A DNA stretch of 64,000 bases from Candidatus Pseudomonas phytovorans (GTDB taxonomy: Bacteria; Pseudomonadota; Gammaproteobacteria; Pseudomonadales; Pseudomonadaceae): positions 4,810,001-4,874,000 of the forward strand of contig CP119325.1 of assembly GCA_029202525.1 (NCBI GenBank), written 5' to 3'. Shown piece after piece: positions 24,636-34,500 of this stretch (positions within the stretch are counted from its first letter, which is position 1; each line of letters starts with the position of its first letter). Both the position numbers and the translations under genes were made by a program. The notes under the pieces are model-generated. The model did no database searches, was not told where the DNA came from, and was given only the letters and a program-made list of their open reading frames with translations.

Positions 24636-25634
24636 TCAATCGCCTTTCACTGCCCGTTCGAATGCGGGCGTAGCTCGAGAGACGAAGCCACCCTCGGCCC
24701 GAGTCACCAATACTGCGGCCAGGCCGTGCGCCACGGCAAAATCCCAGCCACGTTCAGGGCCAAGGATCAGCAGTAGTGTCGAATAGCCGTCGGCCTGCAG
24801 CGCCGAGGCATCCAGCACGGTGACTGCGGCCAGGTCGTGCTGCACAGGTCGCCCGAGGCGGGCATCGAAGGTGTGCGAATAGCGCCGGCCATTCTCCTCG
24901 AAATAGTGCCGATAGTCACCCGAGGTTGATACTGAAAGGCCATTGACCGGAATGATCTGCCGGGCGATCTGGCGGTCTTCGCGGGGCAGCTCCAGTGCAA
25001 TGCGCCAAGGGCTGCCATCGGGCTTGCGCCCAACCGCCTTGAGCTCGCCAGTGGCTTCGGCGACAAAACTGGTTATGCCCATGGCCTGCAGTCGTGCAGC
25101 GATCAGGTCAACCGCGTGGCCGGCGGCGATGCTGTTGAAGTCGAGCTGCACCGGGGCGTCTTTGCACAAGGTATGCCCCTCGACATGCAAGTGCCGGTAG
25201 CCCACACGCTGGCGCACCTGTGCCAGGGCTTGCGGATCGGGCACCTGCTCGTGGCGGGCCTGCGGGCCAAAACCCCACAGGTCGAGCAACGGCTCGACGG
25301 TGAGGTCAAAGGCGCCATCACTTTGCTCGGCCAGGTGCTGCCCAAGGGCAACCAGTTCGAGCATGTCAGGCGGCAGGGGCATGCACTGATGGGCGGGCAG
25401 CTGGTTGAAAAGGCTGACGGTGGAGTCGCCGCGGTAGGTCGAATAATGCTGATCGATGTCGCCAAGGATGGTTTCGACTGCCGCCTGTACCTGCGACGGT
25501 GCCGGGCCACCGGGCTCGCGCACGTACTGGATGCTATAGCTGCTACCCATGGTCGGGCCGCCCAGGCGCTCCAGGGTGGGGCCCTGGTTGCAGGCGGTGA
25601 GCAGCAGGAGGATGAACAGCAAGGCTGTGCGCAA
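24636..25634 (-). CDS. apbE: FAD:protein FMN transferase (ApbE lipoprotein)
   Basis: A lipoprotein of about 332 residues that transfers FMN from FAD to Ser/Thr of partner proteins such as Nqr/Rnf subunits. The first strong motif is GGPTMGSSYSIQYV, followed by STYRGDSTVSLFNQ, LDFNSIAAGHAVDLIAARL and the Ser/Thr-binding DARLGRPVQHDLAAVTVLDASALQADGYST. The signal peptide ends in a lipobox (LLLLTAC). No ATG begins this frame before the signal peptide: the reading continues leftward into a REP element. TTG 25634 (LRTALLFILLLL) is the most sensible start, 22 bases from the REP. It follows sthA on the same strand at about 200 bases. Confidence 0.88.
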   Translation of the reverse strand: MRTALLFILLLLTACNQGPTLERLGGPTMGSSYSIQYVREPGGPAPSQVQAAVETILGDIDQHYSTYRGDSTVSLFNQLPAHQCMPLPPDMLELVALGQHLAEQSDGAFDLTVEPLLDLWGFGPQARHEQVPDPQALAQVRQRVGYRHLHVEGHTLCKDAPVQLDFNSIAAGHAVDLIAARLQAMGITSFVAEATGELKAVGRKPDGSPWRIALELPREDRQIARQIIPVNGLSVSTSGDYRHYFEENGRRYSHTFDARLGRPVQHDLAAVTVLDASALQADGYSTLLLILGPERGWDFAVAHGLAAVLVTRAEGGFVSRATPAFERAVKGD

Positions 25635-25655
25635 GGTTCGGGCTCTCGGTTGCCG

Positions 25656-25759
25656 GTACTGGCCCCATCGCCGGCAAGCCAGCTCCCACAAGGACACCAC
25701 CGGCCTTGAGGGGTGTGATATCCCTGTGGGAGCTGGCTTGCCGGCGATGAGGCCAGTAC
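25656..25759. repeat. REP inverted pair (GCCGGC class) directly upstream of apbE
   Basis: GTACTGGCCCCATCGCCGGC and its mirror, each ending in CCCACAAG or CTGTGGGAG, are separated by about 40 bases. Outer GTACTGGCC and GGCCAGTAC extend the pairing, so the unit could form a long stem. It lies between the apbE start and the gap terminator. Confidence 0.9.
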
Positions 25760-25792
25760 AGACACAGTAAATGCCCGATCAGTTCATCAGGC

Positions 25793-25826
25793 AAAAAAAA
25801 CGGGAACCCGAAGGTTCCCGTTTTTT
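25793..25826 (-). terminator. Rho-independent terminator of the gap gene
   Basis: CGGGAACC and GGTTCCCG form a tight eight-base stem with a four-base loop, flanked by A8 at left and T6 at right. On the minus strand the stem is followed by U8, just after the GAPDH stop. It is a textbook terminator and nearly symmetrical, so it could also act on the other strand. Confidence 0.92.
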
Positions 25827-25844
25827 CATTGCCTTACAAGCGAA

Positions 25845-27308
25845 TCAGCGTGGAAACGCTGGCGGGTTCACACCGGCCATGTCTTCCATCACGCGAACCA
25901 CCTGGCAGCTGTAACCGAATTCGTTGTCGTACCAGACGTACAGGACAACGCGGTTATCGTTGGCGATGGTGGCTTCAGCGTCAACCACGCCGGCGTGGCG
26001 CGAGCCAACGAAGTCGGTGGAAACCACTTCCTGCGAGCTGACGTAGTCGATCTGCTTGTGCAGCTCCGAGTGCATTGCGGTCTGGCGCAGGTACTCGTTG
26101 ATCTCGTCGCGGTTGGTGGCGTTTTCCAGGTTCAGGTTCAGGATGGCCATCGAAACGTTCGGCGTCGGTACGCGAATGGCGTTGCCGGTCAGCTTGCCCT
26201 TCAGCACTGGCAGCGCCTTGGCAGCAGCAGTGGCGGCGCCGGTTTCGGTGATGACCATGTTCAGCGGCGCGGCACGGCCACGGCGGCTGCCCTTGTGGAA
26301 GTTGTCGATCAGGTTCTGGTCGTTGGTGAACGAGTGAACGGTTTCGACGTGGCCGTTGATGATGCCGTACTTGTCGTTGACAGCCTTCAGCACCGGCACG
26401 ATGGCGTTGGTGGTGCACGAAGCGGCCGAGATGATCTTGTCATCAGCGGTGATTTCACCGTGGTTGATACCGTGCACGATGTTCTTCAGCGCGCCCTTGC
26501 CAGGTGCGGTGAGGATCACGCGAGCAGCGCCCGGGCAGGCCAGGTGCTGGCCCAGGCCGTCGGCATCACGCCATACGCCGGTGTTGTCGACGATCAGCGC
26601 GTTGTCGATGCCGTACTGGGTGTAGTCGACTTCGCTCGGGCTCTTGGCGTAGATAACCTGGATCAGGTTGCCGTTGGCGGTGATGGTGTTGTTGGCTTCG
26701 TCGATGGTGATGGTGCCATCGAACGGACCGTGCACCGAGTCACGGCGCAGCAGGCTGGCACGCTTGACCAGGTCGTTCTCGGCACCTTTGCGCACGACGA
26801 TGGCACGCAGGCGCAGGCCGTCGCCACCACCGGTCTTCTCGATCAGGATGCGCGCCAGCAGGCGGCCGATGCGGCCGAAGCCGTACAGCACAACGTCGGT
26901 GCCTTTGCGCGCCGATACGTTCTGCTGGCCAACCACGTCGGCCAGCTCTTCACGGACGAACTGCTCGGCAGTGCGGCCATTGCCTTCCTGCTTGAACTTG
27001 TTGGCCAGCTTGCCCAGGTCGACCGAAGCGGCGCCCAGTTTCAGCTCGCTCATGGCCTTGAGCAGGGGGAATGTCTCGTGGACGGACAGTTCGGTTTCGT
27101 CAGCTTGACGATGACGCGCAAAGCGGTGCGCCTTGAGGATCGAGATAACCGAACGGTTGATCAGGCTACGGCCATAAATCGAGCTCACCACGTTGTTGTT
27201 GCGGTAGAGCTGACCGATAAGCGGGATCATCGCTTCAGCCAGAGCTTCACGATCAATCCACTCACCAAGACACTGGTCGGGCTTCTGAGTCACGGGAACC
27301 TTCCACAT
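25845..27308 (-). CDS. gap: Glyceraldehyde-3-phosphate dehydrogenase, long form with N-terminal extension
   Basis: A 487-residue GAPDH, about 150 residues longer than the classical enzyme. The Rossmann start LYGFGRIGRLLARIL is near residue 145, the catalytic Cys is in SAASCTTNAIVPVL (about 308), and the remaining NAD and phosphate motifs (VHSFTNDQNL, SRRGRAAPLNM, WYDNEFGYS) are intact. The extra N-terminal part is helical (about 1-135) and of unknown function. Pseudomonads carry two GAPDHs; this long form resembles the one assigned to gluconeogenesis, so the name gapB is possible. A promoter TTGCCG-N17-CATAAT lies 25 bases upstream and a clear terminator follows. Confidence 0.95.
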   Translation of the reverse strand: MWKVPVTQKPDQCLGEWIDREALAEAMIPLIGQLYRNNNVVSSIYGRSLINRSVISILKAHRFARHRQADETELSVHETFPLLKAMSELKLGAASVDLGKLANKFKQEGNGRTAEQFVREELADVVGQQNVSARKGTDVVLYGFGRIGRLLARILIEKTGGGDGLRLRAIVVRKGAENDLVKRASLLRRDSVHGPFDGTITIDEANNTITANGNLIQVIYAKSPSEVDYTQYGIDNALIVDNTGVWRDADGLGQHLACPGAARVILTAPGKGALKNIVHGINHGEITADDKIISAASCTTNAIVPVLKAVNDKYGIINGHVETVHSFTNDQNLIDNFHKGSRRGRAAPLNMVITETGAATAAAKALPVLKGKLTGNAIRVPTPNVSMAILNLNLENATNRDEINEYLRQTAMHSELHKQIDYVSSQEVVSTDFVGSRHAGVVDAEATIANDNRVVLYVWYDNEFGYSCQVVRVMEDMAGVNPPAFPR

Positions 27309-27332
27309 GTAGGGACAGAAAAAAGGGGCTAC

Positions 27333-27361
27333 ATTATGACGCCCCGACGCGGAACCGGCAA
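27333..27361 (-). promoter_or_regulatory. Sigma70-type promoter of the GAPDH gene
   Basis: On the minus strand, TTGCCG (27361-27356), a 17-base spacer and CATAAT (27338-27333) match the vegetative consensus at nine of twelve positions. The -10 lies 25 bases upstream of the ATG, implying a short leader. Confidence 0.7.
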
Positions 27362-27409
27362 TGAGCGCCTGTCGCAGTCACGCAAGCCAGCGTTCACGCC
27401 CTTTCGAGC

Positions 27410-27438
27410 CTGACAGCCGGCACGGTCACCGGTACAAT
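27410..27438 (+). promoter_or_regulatory. Sigma70-type promoter of mfd
   Basis: CTGACA (27410-27415), a 17-base spacer and TACAAT (27433-27438) match the vegetative consensus at ten of twelve positions, 38 bases before the GTG start of mfd. It is divergent from the GAPDH promoter with about 50 bases between their -35 elements. Confidence 0.75.
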
Positions 27439-27475
27439 CGGTGTCTTTGCCGCAACGCTTGGAGTGCAATCTCCC

Positions 27476-30400
27476 GTGTCAGTTCTGCGCCTACCGAAAC
27501 TGTCGGCCACGGCCGGCAAACAAACCTGGGGTAACCTGCCCGGTGCCGCCCTCAGCCTTGCCATCGCCGAGGCTGCCAGCAACGCTGGCCGCTTCACCCT
27601 GCTGCTGACAGCCGACAGCCAGGCCGCCGACCGTCTGGAGCAGGAGCTGCGCTTCTTCGCCCCGGACCTGCCGGTGCTGCCGTTCCCCGACTGGGAAACC
27701 CTGCCCTACGACCTGTTCTCGCCCCACCAGGACATCATTTCCCAGCGGATCGCCAGCCTGTACCGCCTGCCGGAGCTGAGCCACGGCATCCTCGTGGTAC
27801 CGGTCACCACCGCCCTGCACCGCCTGGCCCCCACGCGCTTCCTGCTGGGCAGCAGCCTGGTGCTGGACGTGGGCCAGACCATCGACGTGGAGCAAATGCG
27901 CACGCGCCTGGAGGCCAGCGGCTACCGCTGCGTCGACACCGTCTACGAGCATGGCGAGTTCGCCGTGCGCGGCGCACTGATCGACCTGTTCCCGATGGGC
28001 AGCAAACTGCCCTACCGCATCGACCTGTTCGATGACGAGATCGAGACACTGCGCACCTTCGACCCCGAGACCCAGCGCTCGATCGACAAGGTGGACTCGG
28101 TGCGCCTGCTGCCGGCACGCGAGTTCCCCATGCAAAAAGAGGAAGTCACTCGCTTCAAGGCACGCTTCCGCGAACGCTTCGACGTTGATTTTCGCCGCAG
28201 CGCGATCTTCCAGGACCTGGCCAGCGGTATCATCCCTGCTGGCATCGAGTACTACCTGCCGTTGTTCTTCGAAGAAACCGCCACCCTGTTCGACTACCTG
28301 CCAGCCGACACCCAGGTGTTTTCGCTGCCCGGTGTGGAGCAGGCCGCCGAACACTTCTGGAACGACGTGCGCGGGCGCTATGAAGATCGCCGCGGCGACC
28401 TCAGCCGCCCCCTGCTGCCACCCGCCGAGCTGTTCATGCCGGTGGAAGACTGCTTCGCCCGGCTCAAACAATGGCCGCGGGTGGTGGTCAGCAGCGAGGA
28501 CCTGGAGCCGGGCGCAGGCCGCGAGCGCTTCCCGGCGCGCGCCCTGCCCAACCTGGCCATCGAGGCCAAGGCCAACCAGCCACTGGCCGAACTGGCCAAC
28601 TTCCTCGACCAGTTCCCCGGCCGCGTGCTGTTCACTGCCGAATCGGCGGGCCGCCGCGAAGTGCTGCTGGAGCTGCTCGAAAGGCTGAAACTGCGGCCGC
28701 ACACCGTCGACGGCTGGGCCGACTTCATTACCGGTAGCGAGCGCCTGGCAATCACCATCGCGCCGCTGGATGACGGCTTGGTGCTGGACGACGCGGGCCT
28801 GGCCCTGGTCGCGGAAAGCCCGCTGTTCGGCCAGCGCGTGATGCAGCGCCGCCGCCGCGACAAACGCGGCGAAACCGCCAACGACGCGGTCATCAAAAAC
28901 CTGACCGAGCTGCGCGAAGGCGCACCCGTGGTGCACATCGACCATGGCGTCGGCCGCTACCTGGGCCTGGCCACCCTGGAAATCGACGGCCAGGCGGCGG
29001 AATTTCTTACCCTGGAATACGCCGAGAACGCCAAGCTGTATGTGCCGGTGGCCAACCTGCACCTGATCGCCCGCTACACCGGCAGCGACGATGCCCTGGC
29101 ACCGCTGCACCGGCTGGGCTCGGAAGCCTGGCAAAAGGCCAAGCGCAAGGCTGCCGAACAGGTGCGCGACGTGGCCGCCGAGCTGCTCGACATCTACGCC
29201 CGCCGCGCCGCACGCAAGGGCTATGCGTTTGCCGACCCATCCGCCGACTACGCCACCTTCAGCGCCGGTTTCCCGTTCGAAGAAACACCAGACCAGCAAG
29301 CCGCCATCGAAGCGGTGCGCGCCGACATGCTGGCGCCCAAGCCAATGGACCGCCTGGTGTGCGGCGACGTCGGCTTCGGCAAGACCGAAGTGGCCATGCG
29401 TGCCGCGTTCATTGCCGTGCACAGCGGCCGCCAGGTGGCTGTACTGGTACCGACCACCCTGCTCGCCCAGCAACACTACAACAGCTTCCGCGACCGCTTT
29501 GCCGACTGGCCGGTGACCGTGGAGGTGATGAGCCGCTTCAAGTCGGCCAAGGAAATCGCCGCCGCCGCCGCCGACCTGGCCGAAGGCAAGATCGACATCC
29601 TTATTGGTACCCACAAGCTGCTGCAGGACGATGTGCGCTTCAAGGACCTGGGCCTGGCCATCATCGACGAAGAGCACCGCTTTGGCGTGCGTCAGAAAGA
29701 GCAGTTGAAGGCACTGCGCAGCGAGGTGGACATCCTCACCCTGACCGCCACGCCGATCCCGCGCACCCTTAACATGGCAGTAGCCGGCATGCGCGACCTG
29801 TCGATCATCGCCACGCCGCCCGCACGCCGCCTTTCGGTGCGCACCTTTGTCATGGAGCAGAACAACAGCACGGTCAAAGAAGCGCTGTTGCGTGAGTTGC
29901 TGCGCGGTGGCCAGGTGTACTACCTGCACAACGATGTGAAAACCATCGAAAAATGCGCCGCAGACCTTGCCGAACTGGTGCCTGAGGCACGCATCGGCAT
30001 CGGCCATGGGCAAATGCGCGAGCGCGAGCTGGAACAGGTAATGAGCGACTTTTACCACAAGCGCTTCAACGTGCTGGTGGCATCGACCATCATCGAAACC
30101 GGCATCGACGTGCCCAGCGCCAACACCATCGTGATCGAGCGGGCCGACAAGTTTGGCCTGGCCCAGTTGCACCAGCTGCGTGGCCGTGTCGGCCGTAGCC
30201 ACCACCAGGCCTATGCCTACCTGCTGACGCCAACCCGGCAAAAAGTCAGCGCCGACGCCGAAAAACGCCTGGAGGCCATCGCCAACACCCAGGACCTCGG
30301 TGCAGGCTTTGTGCTGGCCACCAACGACCTGGAAATCCGCGGCGCCGGCGAGCTGCTGGGCGAAGGCCAGAGCGGGCAGATCCAGGCCGTTGGCTTTACC

Positions 30401-30925
30401 CTGTATATGGAAATGCTCGAACGCGCAGTCAAGGCGATTCGCAAGGGTACCCAGCCCAACCTCGAACAGCCTCTGGGCGGTGGCCCGGAGATAAACCTGC
30501 GCCTGCCGGCGCTGATCCCCGAGGGTTATCTGCCCGACGTGCATGCGCGGCTGATCCTGTACAAGCGAATTGCCTCGGCCGCCGACGAAGAAGGCCTCAA
30601 GGACCTGCAAGTGGAAATGATCGACCGTTTCGGCCTGCTGCCAGAGCCGACCAAAAACCTGATGCGCCTGACCTCGCTCAAGCTGCACGCGGAAAAGCTC
30701 GGCATCAAGAAAGTCGATGCCGGCCCCAATGGCGGCAAGCTGGAGTTCGAGGCCGAAACCCCGGTCGACCCGCTGACCCTGATCAAGCTGATCCAGGGCC
30801 AGCCCAAACGCTACAAGTTCGAAGGCGCCACCCAGTTCCGCTTCCTGGTCCCGATGGAACGCCCCGACGAACGCTTCAATACCCTGGAGGCGCTGTTCGA
30901 GCGCCTGACACCACAGCCTGCCTAA
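27476..30925 (+). CDS. mfd: Transcription-repair coupling factor Mfd
   Basis: A 1149-residue ATP-dependent translocase that removes stalled RNA polymerase at lesions and recruits UvrA. Domains in order: UvrB-like N-terminal module (PVLPFPDWETLPYD at about 65), RNA-polymerase-interacting region with EGAPVVHIDHGVGRYLGL, helicase core with Walker A CGDVGFGKTEVAMRAAF, Walker B IIDEEHRFGVRQ, TATPIPRTLNMA, and a C-terminal TRCF domain (RLPALIPEGYLPD). The GTG at 27476 (MSVLRLPKL) is chosen over GTG 27464; GGAG is 11 bases before it. A good sigma70 promoter lies upstream. It is followed by csiV and the helicase with short gaps, suggesting one operon. Confidence 0.97.
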   Translation: MSVLRLPKLSATAGKQTWGNLPGAALSLAIAEAASNAGRFTLLLTADSQAADRLEQELRFFAPDLPVLPFPDWETLPYDLFSPHQDIISQRIASLYRLPELSHGILVVPVTTALHRLAPTRFLLGSSLVLDVGQTIDVEQMRTRLEASGYRCVDTVYEHGEFAVRGALIDLFPMGSKLPYRIDLFDDEIETLRTFDPETQRSIDKVDSVRLLPAREFPMQKEEVTRFKARFRERFDVDFRRSAIFQDLASGIIPAGIEYYLPLFFEETATLFDYLPADTQVFSLPGVEQAAEHFWNDVRGRYEDRRGDLSRPLLPPAELFMPVEDCFARLKQWPRVVVSSEDLEPGAGRERFPARALPNLAIEAKANQPLAELANFLDQFPGRVLFTAESAGRREVLLELLERLKLRPHTVDGWADFITGSERLAITIAPLDDGLVLDDAGLALVAESPLFGQRVMQRRRRDKRGETANDAVIKNLTELREGAPVVHIDHGVGRYLGLATLEIDGQAAEFLTLEYAENAKLYVPVANLHLIARYTGSDDALAPLHRLGSEAWQKAKRKAAEQVRDVAAELLDIYARRAARKGYAFADPSADYATFSAGFPFEETPDQQAAIEAVRADMLAPKPMDRLVCGDVGFGKTEVAMRAAFIAVHSGRQVAVLVPTTLLAQQHYNSFRDRFADWPVTVEVMSRFKSAKEIAAAAADLAEGKIDILIGTHKLLQDDVRFKDLGLAIIDEEHRFGVRQKEQLKALRSEVDILTLTATPIPRTLNMAVAGMRDLSIIATPPARRLSVRTFVMEQNNSTVKEALLRELLRGGQVYYLHNDVKTIEKCAADLAELVPEARIGIGHGQMRERELEQVMSDFYHKRFNVLVASTIIETGIDVPSANTIVIERADKFGLAQLHQLRGRVGRSHHQAYAYLLTPTRQKVSADAEKRLEAIANTQDLGAGFVLATNDLEIRGAGELLGEGQSGQIQAVGFTLYMEMLERAVKAIRKGTQPNLEQPLGGGPEINLRLPALIPEGYLPDVHARLILYKRIASAADEEGLKDLQVEMIDRFGLLPEPTKNLMRLTSLKLHAEKLGIKKVDAGPNGGKLEFEAETPVDPLTLIKLIQGQPKRYKFEGATQFRFLVPMERPDERFNTLEALFERLTPQPA

Positions 30926-30934
30926 GGAAGATCC

Positions 30935-31507
30935 ATGCGTGCCATCCGTTGCCTGACCCTGCTGCTGGCGCTGTTCGCGCCAGCCGCCTTCGCCGAAGGC
31001 CTGTATCAGGTAGAAATGCTCCTGGTGCGGCAGAACAGCGTGCCTGCCTTTACCAGCCCGTTCGCCCCCGAAGACTGGAGCGCCGGTGCCCCGCGCCTGG
31101 CAAAAGACGCCGAGCGCCGCCTGGCGCTGGAAGACGAAGCCACCCGCCTGGAAGCCACCGCCGACTACACCGTGCTGATGCACAAGGCCTGGCAGCAGCA
31201 GGTGGGCAGCGAGCCCAGCCGCATCGCCCTGGGCGAAGGCGCCGAACAGTTCGGCCACTTCCCCATCGAAGGCAACCTGAGCATCGCTGAAGGGCGCTTC
31301 ATCGCGGTCGAGGCCAACTTCTGGGTCAACCAGCTGGACGGCAACGGCAACGTACTGCAAAGCGAACAGTTCAAGCAGAGCAACAGCAACGTCAAGGGCG
31401 GCCAACTGACCTTCCTCGACGGCGGCCACCTGGCCGTGCTGCTGAAGGTGACCGCGCCGGGTGCACCGAAAATGCCGGTGATGGACCCGGAAATGATGGA
31501 GCAGTGA
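30935..31507 (+). CDS. csiV: CsiV family periplasmic protein
   Basis: A 190-residue protein with an N-terminal signal peptide (LTLLLALFAPAAFAEG) and the CsiV family features: YQVEMLLVRQNS, a DYTVLMHKAWQQ strand and WVNQLDGNGNVLQSEQFKQS. In Vibrio the homologue helps regulate penicillin-binding protein activity. Gap from mfd is nine bases and from the next gene two bases, so all three are probably cotranscribed. Role in Pseudomonas is not established by the sequence. Confidence 0.85.
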   Translation: MRAIRCLTLLLALFAPAAFAEGLYQVEMLLVRQNSVPAFTSPFAPEDWSAGAPRLAKDAERRLALEDEATRLEATADYTVLMHKAWQQQVGSEPSRIALGEGAEQFGHFPIEGNLSIAEGRFIAVEANFWVNQLDGNGNVLQSEQFKQSNSNVKGGQLTFLDGGHLAVLLKVTAPGAPKMPVMDPEMMEQ

Positions 31508-31508
31508 T

Positions 31509-34500
31509 GTGAGCGAGATCGATGCGCAGCAGTTGCTGAGGGCCTATCCCGGCTGGGTCGACTTCATCGAAGCCGGCACAATGACGCGAGGCCGCAACTA
31601 TGCTGCGCAAGAGAGGGCACGCATCCTGTCGCAGCATGGCGCAACGATCGAAGCCATCTGCACGGGCTCGGCAGGCGAGACCTACCAGCAAAACATCCGG
31701 CTGGTCGTTAACCACGGGGACCTGCGCGTGTTTGGGCGCTGTACCTGCCCGGTTGCACTCAACTGCAAGCATTGCGTTGCGGCGCTGCTGCAATTGCAGG
31801 CCGCCCTCGACGCCACAGCTGCGCATGAGCACTCCGCCCTGTCGCTGCCACCGGACCTCAACCTGTGGGTTGAGGCCCTTGAGTCCCCCGCCCGACCCGC
31901 TACGCCTAAAGGGCCCGCGCGCAAAGGTCCGGCAATCTATTACCGTGTTCATGTGGATAACGGGCTCTGGCGACTCGAGCCGCTCAAAGGTACCCGTCAG
32001 GCCGACGACACGCTGAAGACCGGCCGCATCACATCAATGCCCGAGATGCTCTACTACACCCCTCGCTACGTCACAGAAGACGATGCCCGGCTTTTGCGCC
32101 TGATCGATGCCCGCAGCGAAACGATTTCGCCAACGGCGCAACTGGAAGGCAAGCAGGGCGGGGAGCTCTACAGCTATGCCCTGGCCACTGGCCGCCTGTT
32201 ATTTGAAGACGACATGGCACCACTTTCCCCAGGCCCGGAGCTACAAGCCGAGTTCCGCTGGGTCAGGCTGGACAATGGTAGCTACCGCGGAGCCTGGTAC
32301 CACAATGGTCACGAGCAGTTGCAGGCGGTGCCCATCGAACCCATGCACTATGTCGACCGGCAGCAGCGTTTGACCGGCACGCTACGCCACGACCTTGACC
32401 CCTTCATTGCCAGCCAGCTTGCGCGTGCACCCATCGTTCCCGAGCACCTGGTTATCCCCTTGAGTCATCGATTGAACGCTTTGAACCGTCACGTCCCCAC
32501 GCCCACTGCCGTGAGCACAGAACACATCGAAGACATCCCGCCAAGAGGACGACTGACGCTCGGTAGTCTCGAATTCAGCGCCTACATGCCCAAGACCGGC
32601 CGTATGCAGCGGCAGATGCAACACCGCGCCGCACTGGCGTTCGACTACGACGACCTGCGCGCCAGCGGTAACGACGAAAAACCGCTGACCCGCCTGGTCG
32701 GCAACACCAGCCAGCGCATCCGCCGCCAGCCGCAGGCCGAGCAGGCGCTGCGCAAGGTGGTGCGCGAACTGGGTTTCAAGGCCGCTACCCGACAAAGCAA
32801 GGCCCTGCCCGACAGCGCCGGCGAAATGTTTCAGCTACCCGACGACGAAGCCTGGCTGCGCTTTGCCCGCGAAGGCCTGCCACGCCTGCGCGCAGCCGGC
32901 TGGGACATCGACATCCACCGCGACTTCGCCTTCAACCTGCAAGAGGTGGACGATTGGTACGCAACCATCGACGAAGCCCCTGGCCATGAATGGTTCGACC
33001 TGGAACTGGGCATCGTGGTCGAAGGCCAGCGCCACAGCCTGTTGCCGATCGTGCTGCAACTACTACGCAGCAGCCCGGAACTGCTGCGACCCAGCGAGCT
33101 GGCCCGGCGCAGTGACGACGAGCACTTGCTGATCGACCTCAACCGCGGCCGCCTGGATGCCCCGGCCTTGCGCGTCGCCCTGCCTTATGGCCGGGTGAAA
33201 TCAGTCATGGCCACCCTGGGTGAGCTTTACCTGCACGAGCATGCCGCTGGCCCCGCGGTGCGCCTGGAACGTGCCGACGCGGCGCGCCTGAACGAAATCG
33301 AAGGCCTGCCGCTGCTCTGGGAAGGCGGCCAGCATGTACGCGACCTTGGCCGCCGCCTGCGCGATGCCCGCGACCTGCACGTGGAACCACCAGCCGGGCT
33401 GCAGGCCAGCTTGCGGCCCTATCAGCAACAAGGCCTGAACTGGCTGCAGGCACTGCGAGAAATGGGCACCGGCGGCATCCTCGGTGACGACATGGGCCTG
33501 GGCAAGACGCTTCAGGCCCTTGCTCACCTGCTTCTGGAGAAACAGTCCGGGCGCATGAATGCTCCGGCCCTGGCGGTGATGCCCACCAGCCTGATACCCA
33601 ACTGGCTGGACGAAGCCCAGCGCTTCGCACCCGACCTGCGCGTGCTGGCACTGCACGGGCCGGGGCGCAGCAAGCATTTTGCCAAGTTGCAGGAATACGA
33701 CCTGGTCCTGACCACCTACGCGCTGATGCCCCGCGACCTCGAACACTTGCGCGCTCAGCCCTGGCATGTACTGGTGCTGGACGAAGCGCAGAACATCAAG
33801 AGCAGCACCAGCAAGGCCGCCCTTGCCGTCTGCGAGTTGCAGGCCGCCCAGCGTGTCTGCCTGACCGGCACGCCGATGGAGAACAACCTGGGCGAGCTGT
33901 GGTCGATCTTCCACTTCCTGATGCCCGGCTGGCTGGGTGACCTCAAGCGTTTCAACCAGGACTACCGCACGCCGATCGAGCGCCACGGCGACAGCGAGCG
34001 CATGGCCCACCTGGCCAGCCGCATCCGCCCGTTCCTGTTGCGCCGTACCAAGGAGCAGGTGGCCACAGAGCTGCCCGCCAAGACCGAAATGGTGCACTGG
34101 GTCGAACTCAGCGACGCCCAGCGCGATACCTACGAGGCCGTGCGGGTGGCCATGGACCAGAAAGTCCGCGACGAAATCGCCCGCAATGGTGCCGCGCGCA
34201 GCCAGATCGTGATCCTCGACGCGCTGCTCAAGCTGCGCCAGGTATGCTGCGACCTGCGTCTGGTCAAGGGCGTGGAAAGCAAAGGCAACCAGGCCGACAA
34301 GGGCAAGCTGGGTGCGCTGCTGGAAATGCTTGAAGAACTGCTTAGCGAAGGCCGCCGGGTGTTGCTGTTCTCGCAGTTCACCTCGATGCTGGCACTGATC
34401 GAACAGGAACTGGAGAAGCGCAAGATCCGCTACAGCCTGCTGACCGGCGACACCCGCGACCGGCGCACGCCGGTGCAACAGTTCCAGAAAGGTGACAGCG

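Noticed and set aside
27491..31429. Very long open frame antisense to mfd and csiV
   Set aside because: It spans two well-supported sense genes and is explained by their strong third-position G/C bias, which removes stops in this antisense frame. It has no ribosome site and its translation is low-complexity His/Gln/Gly-rich sequence.
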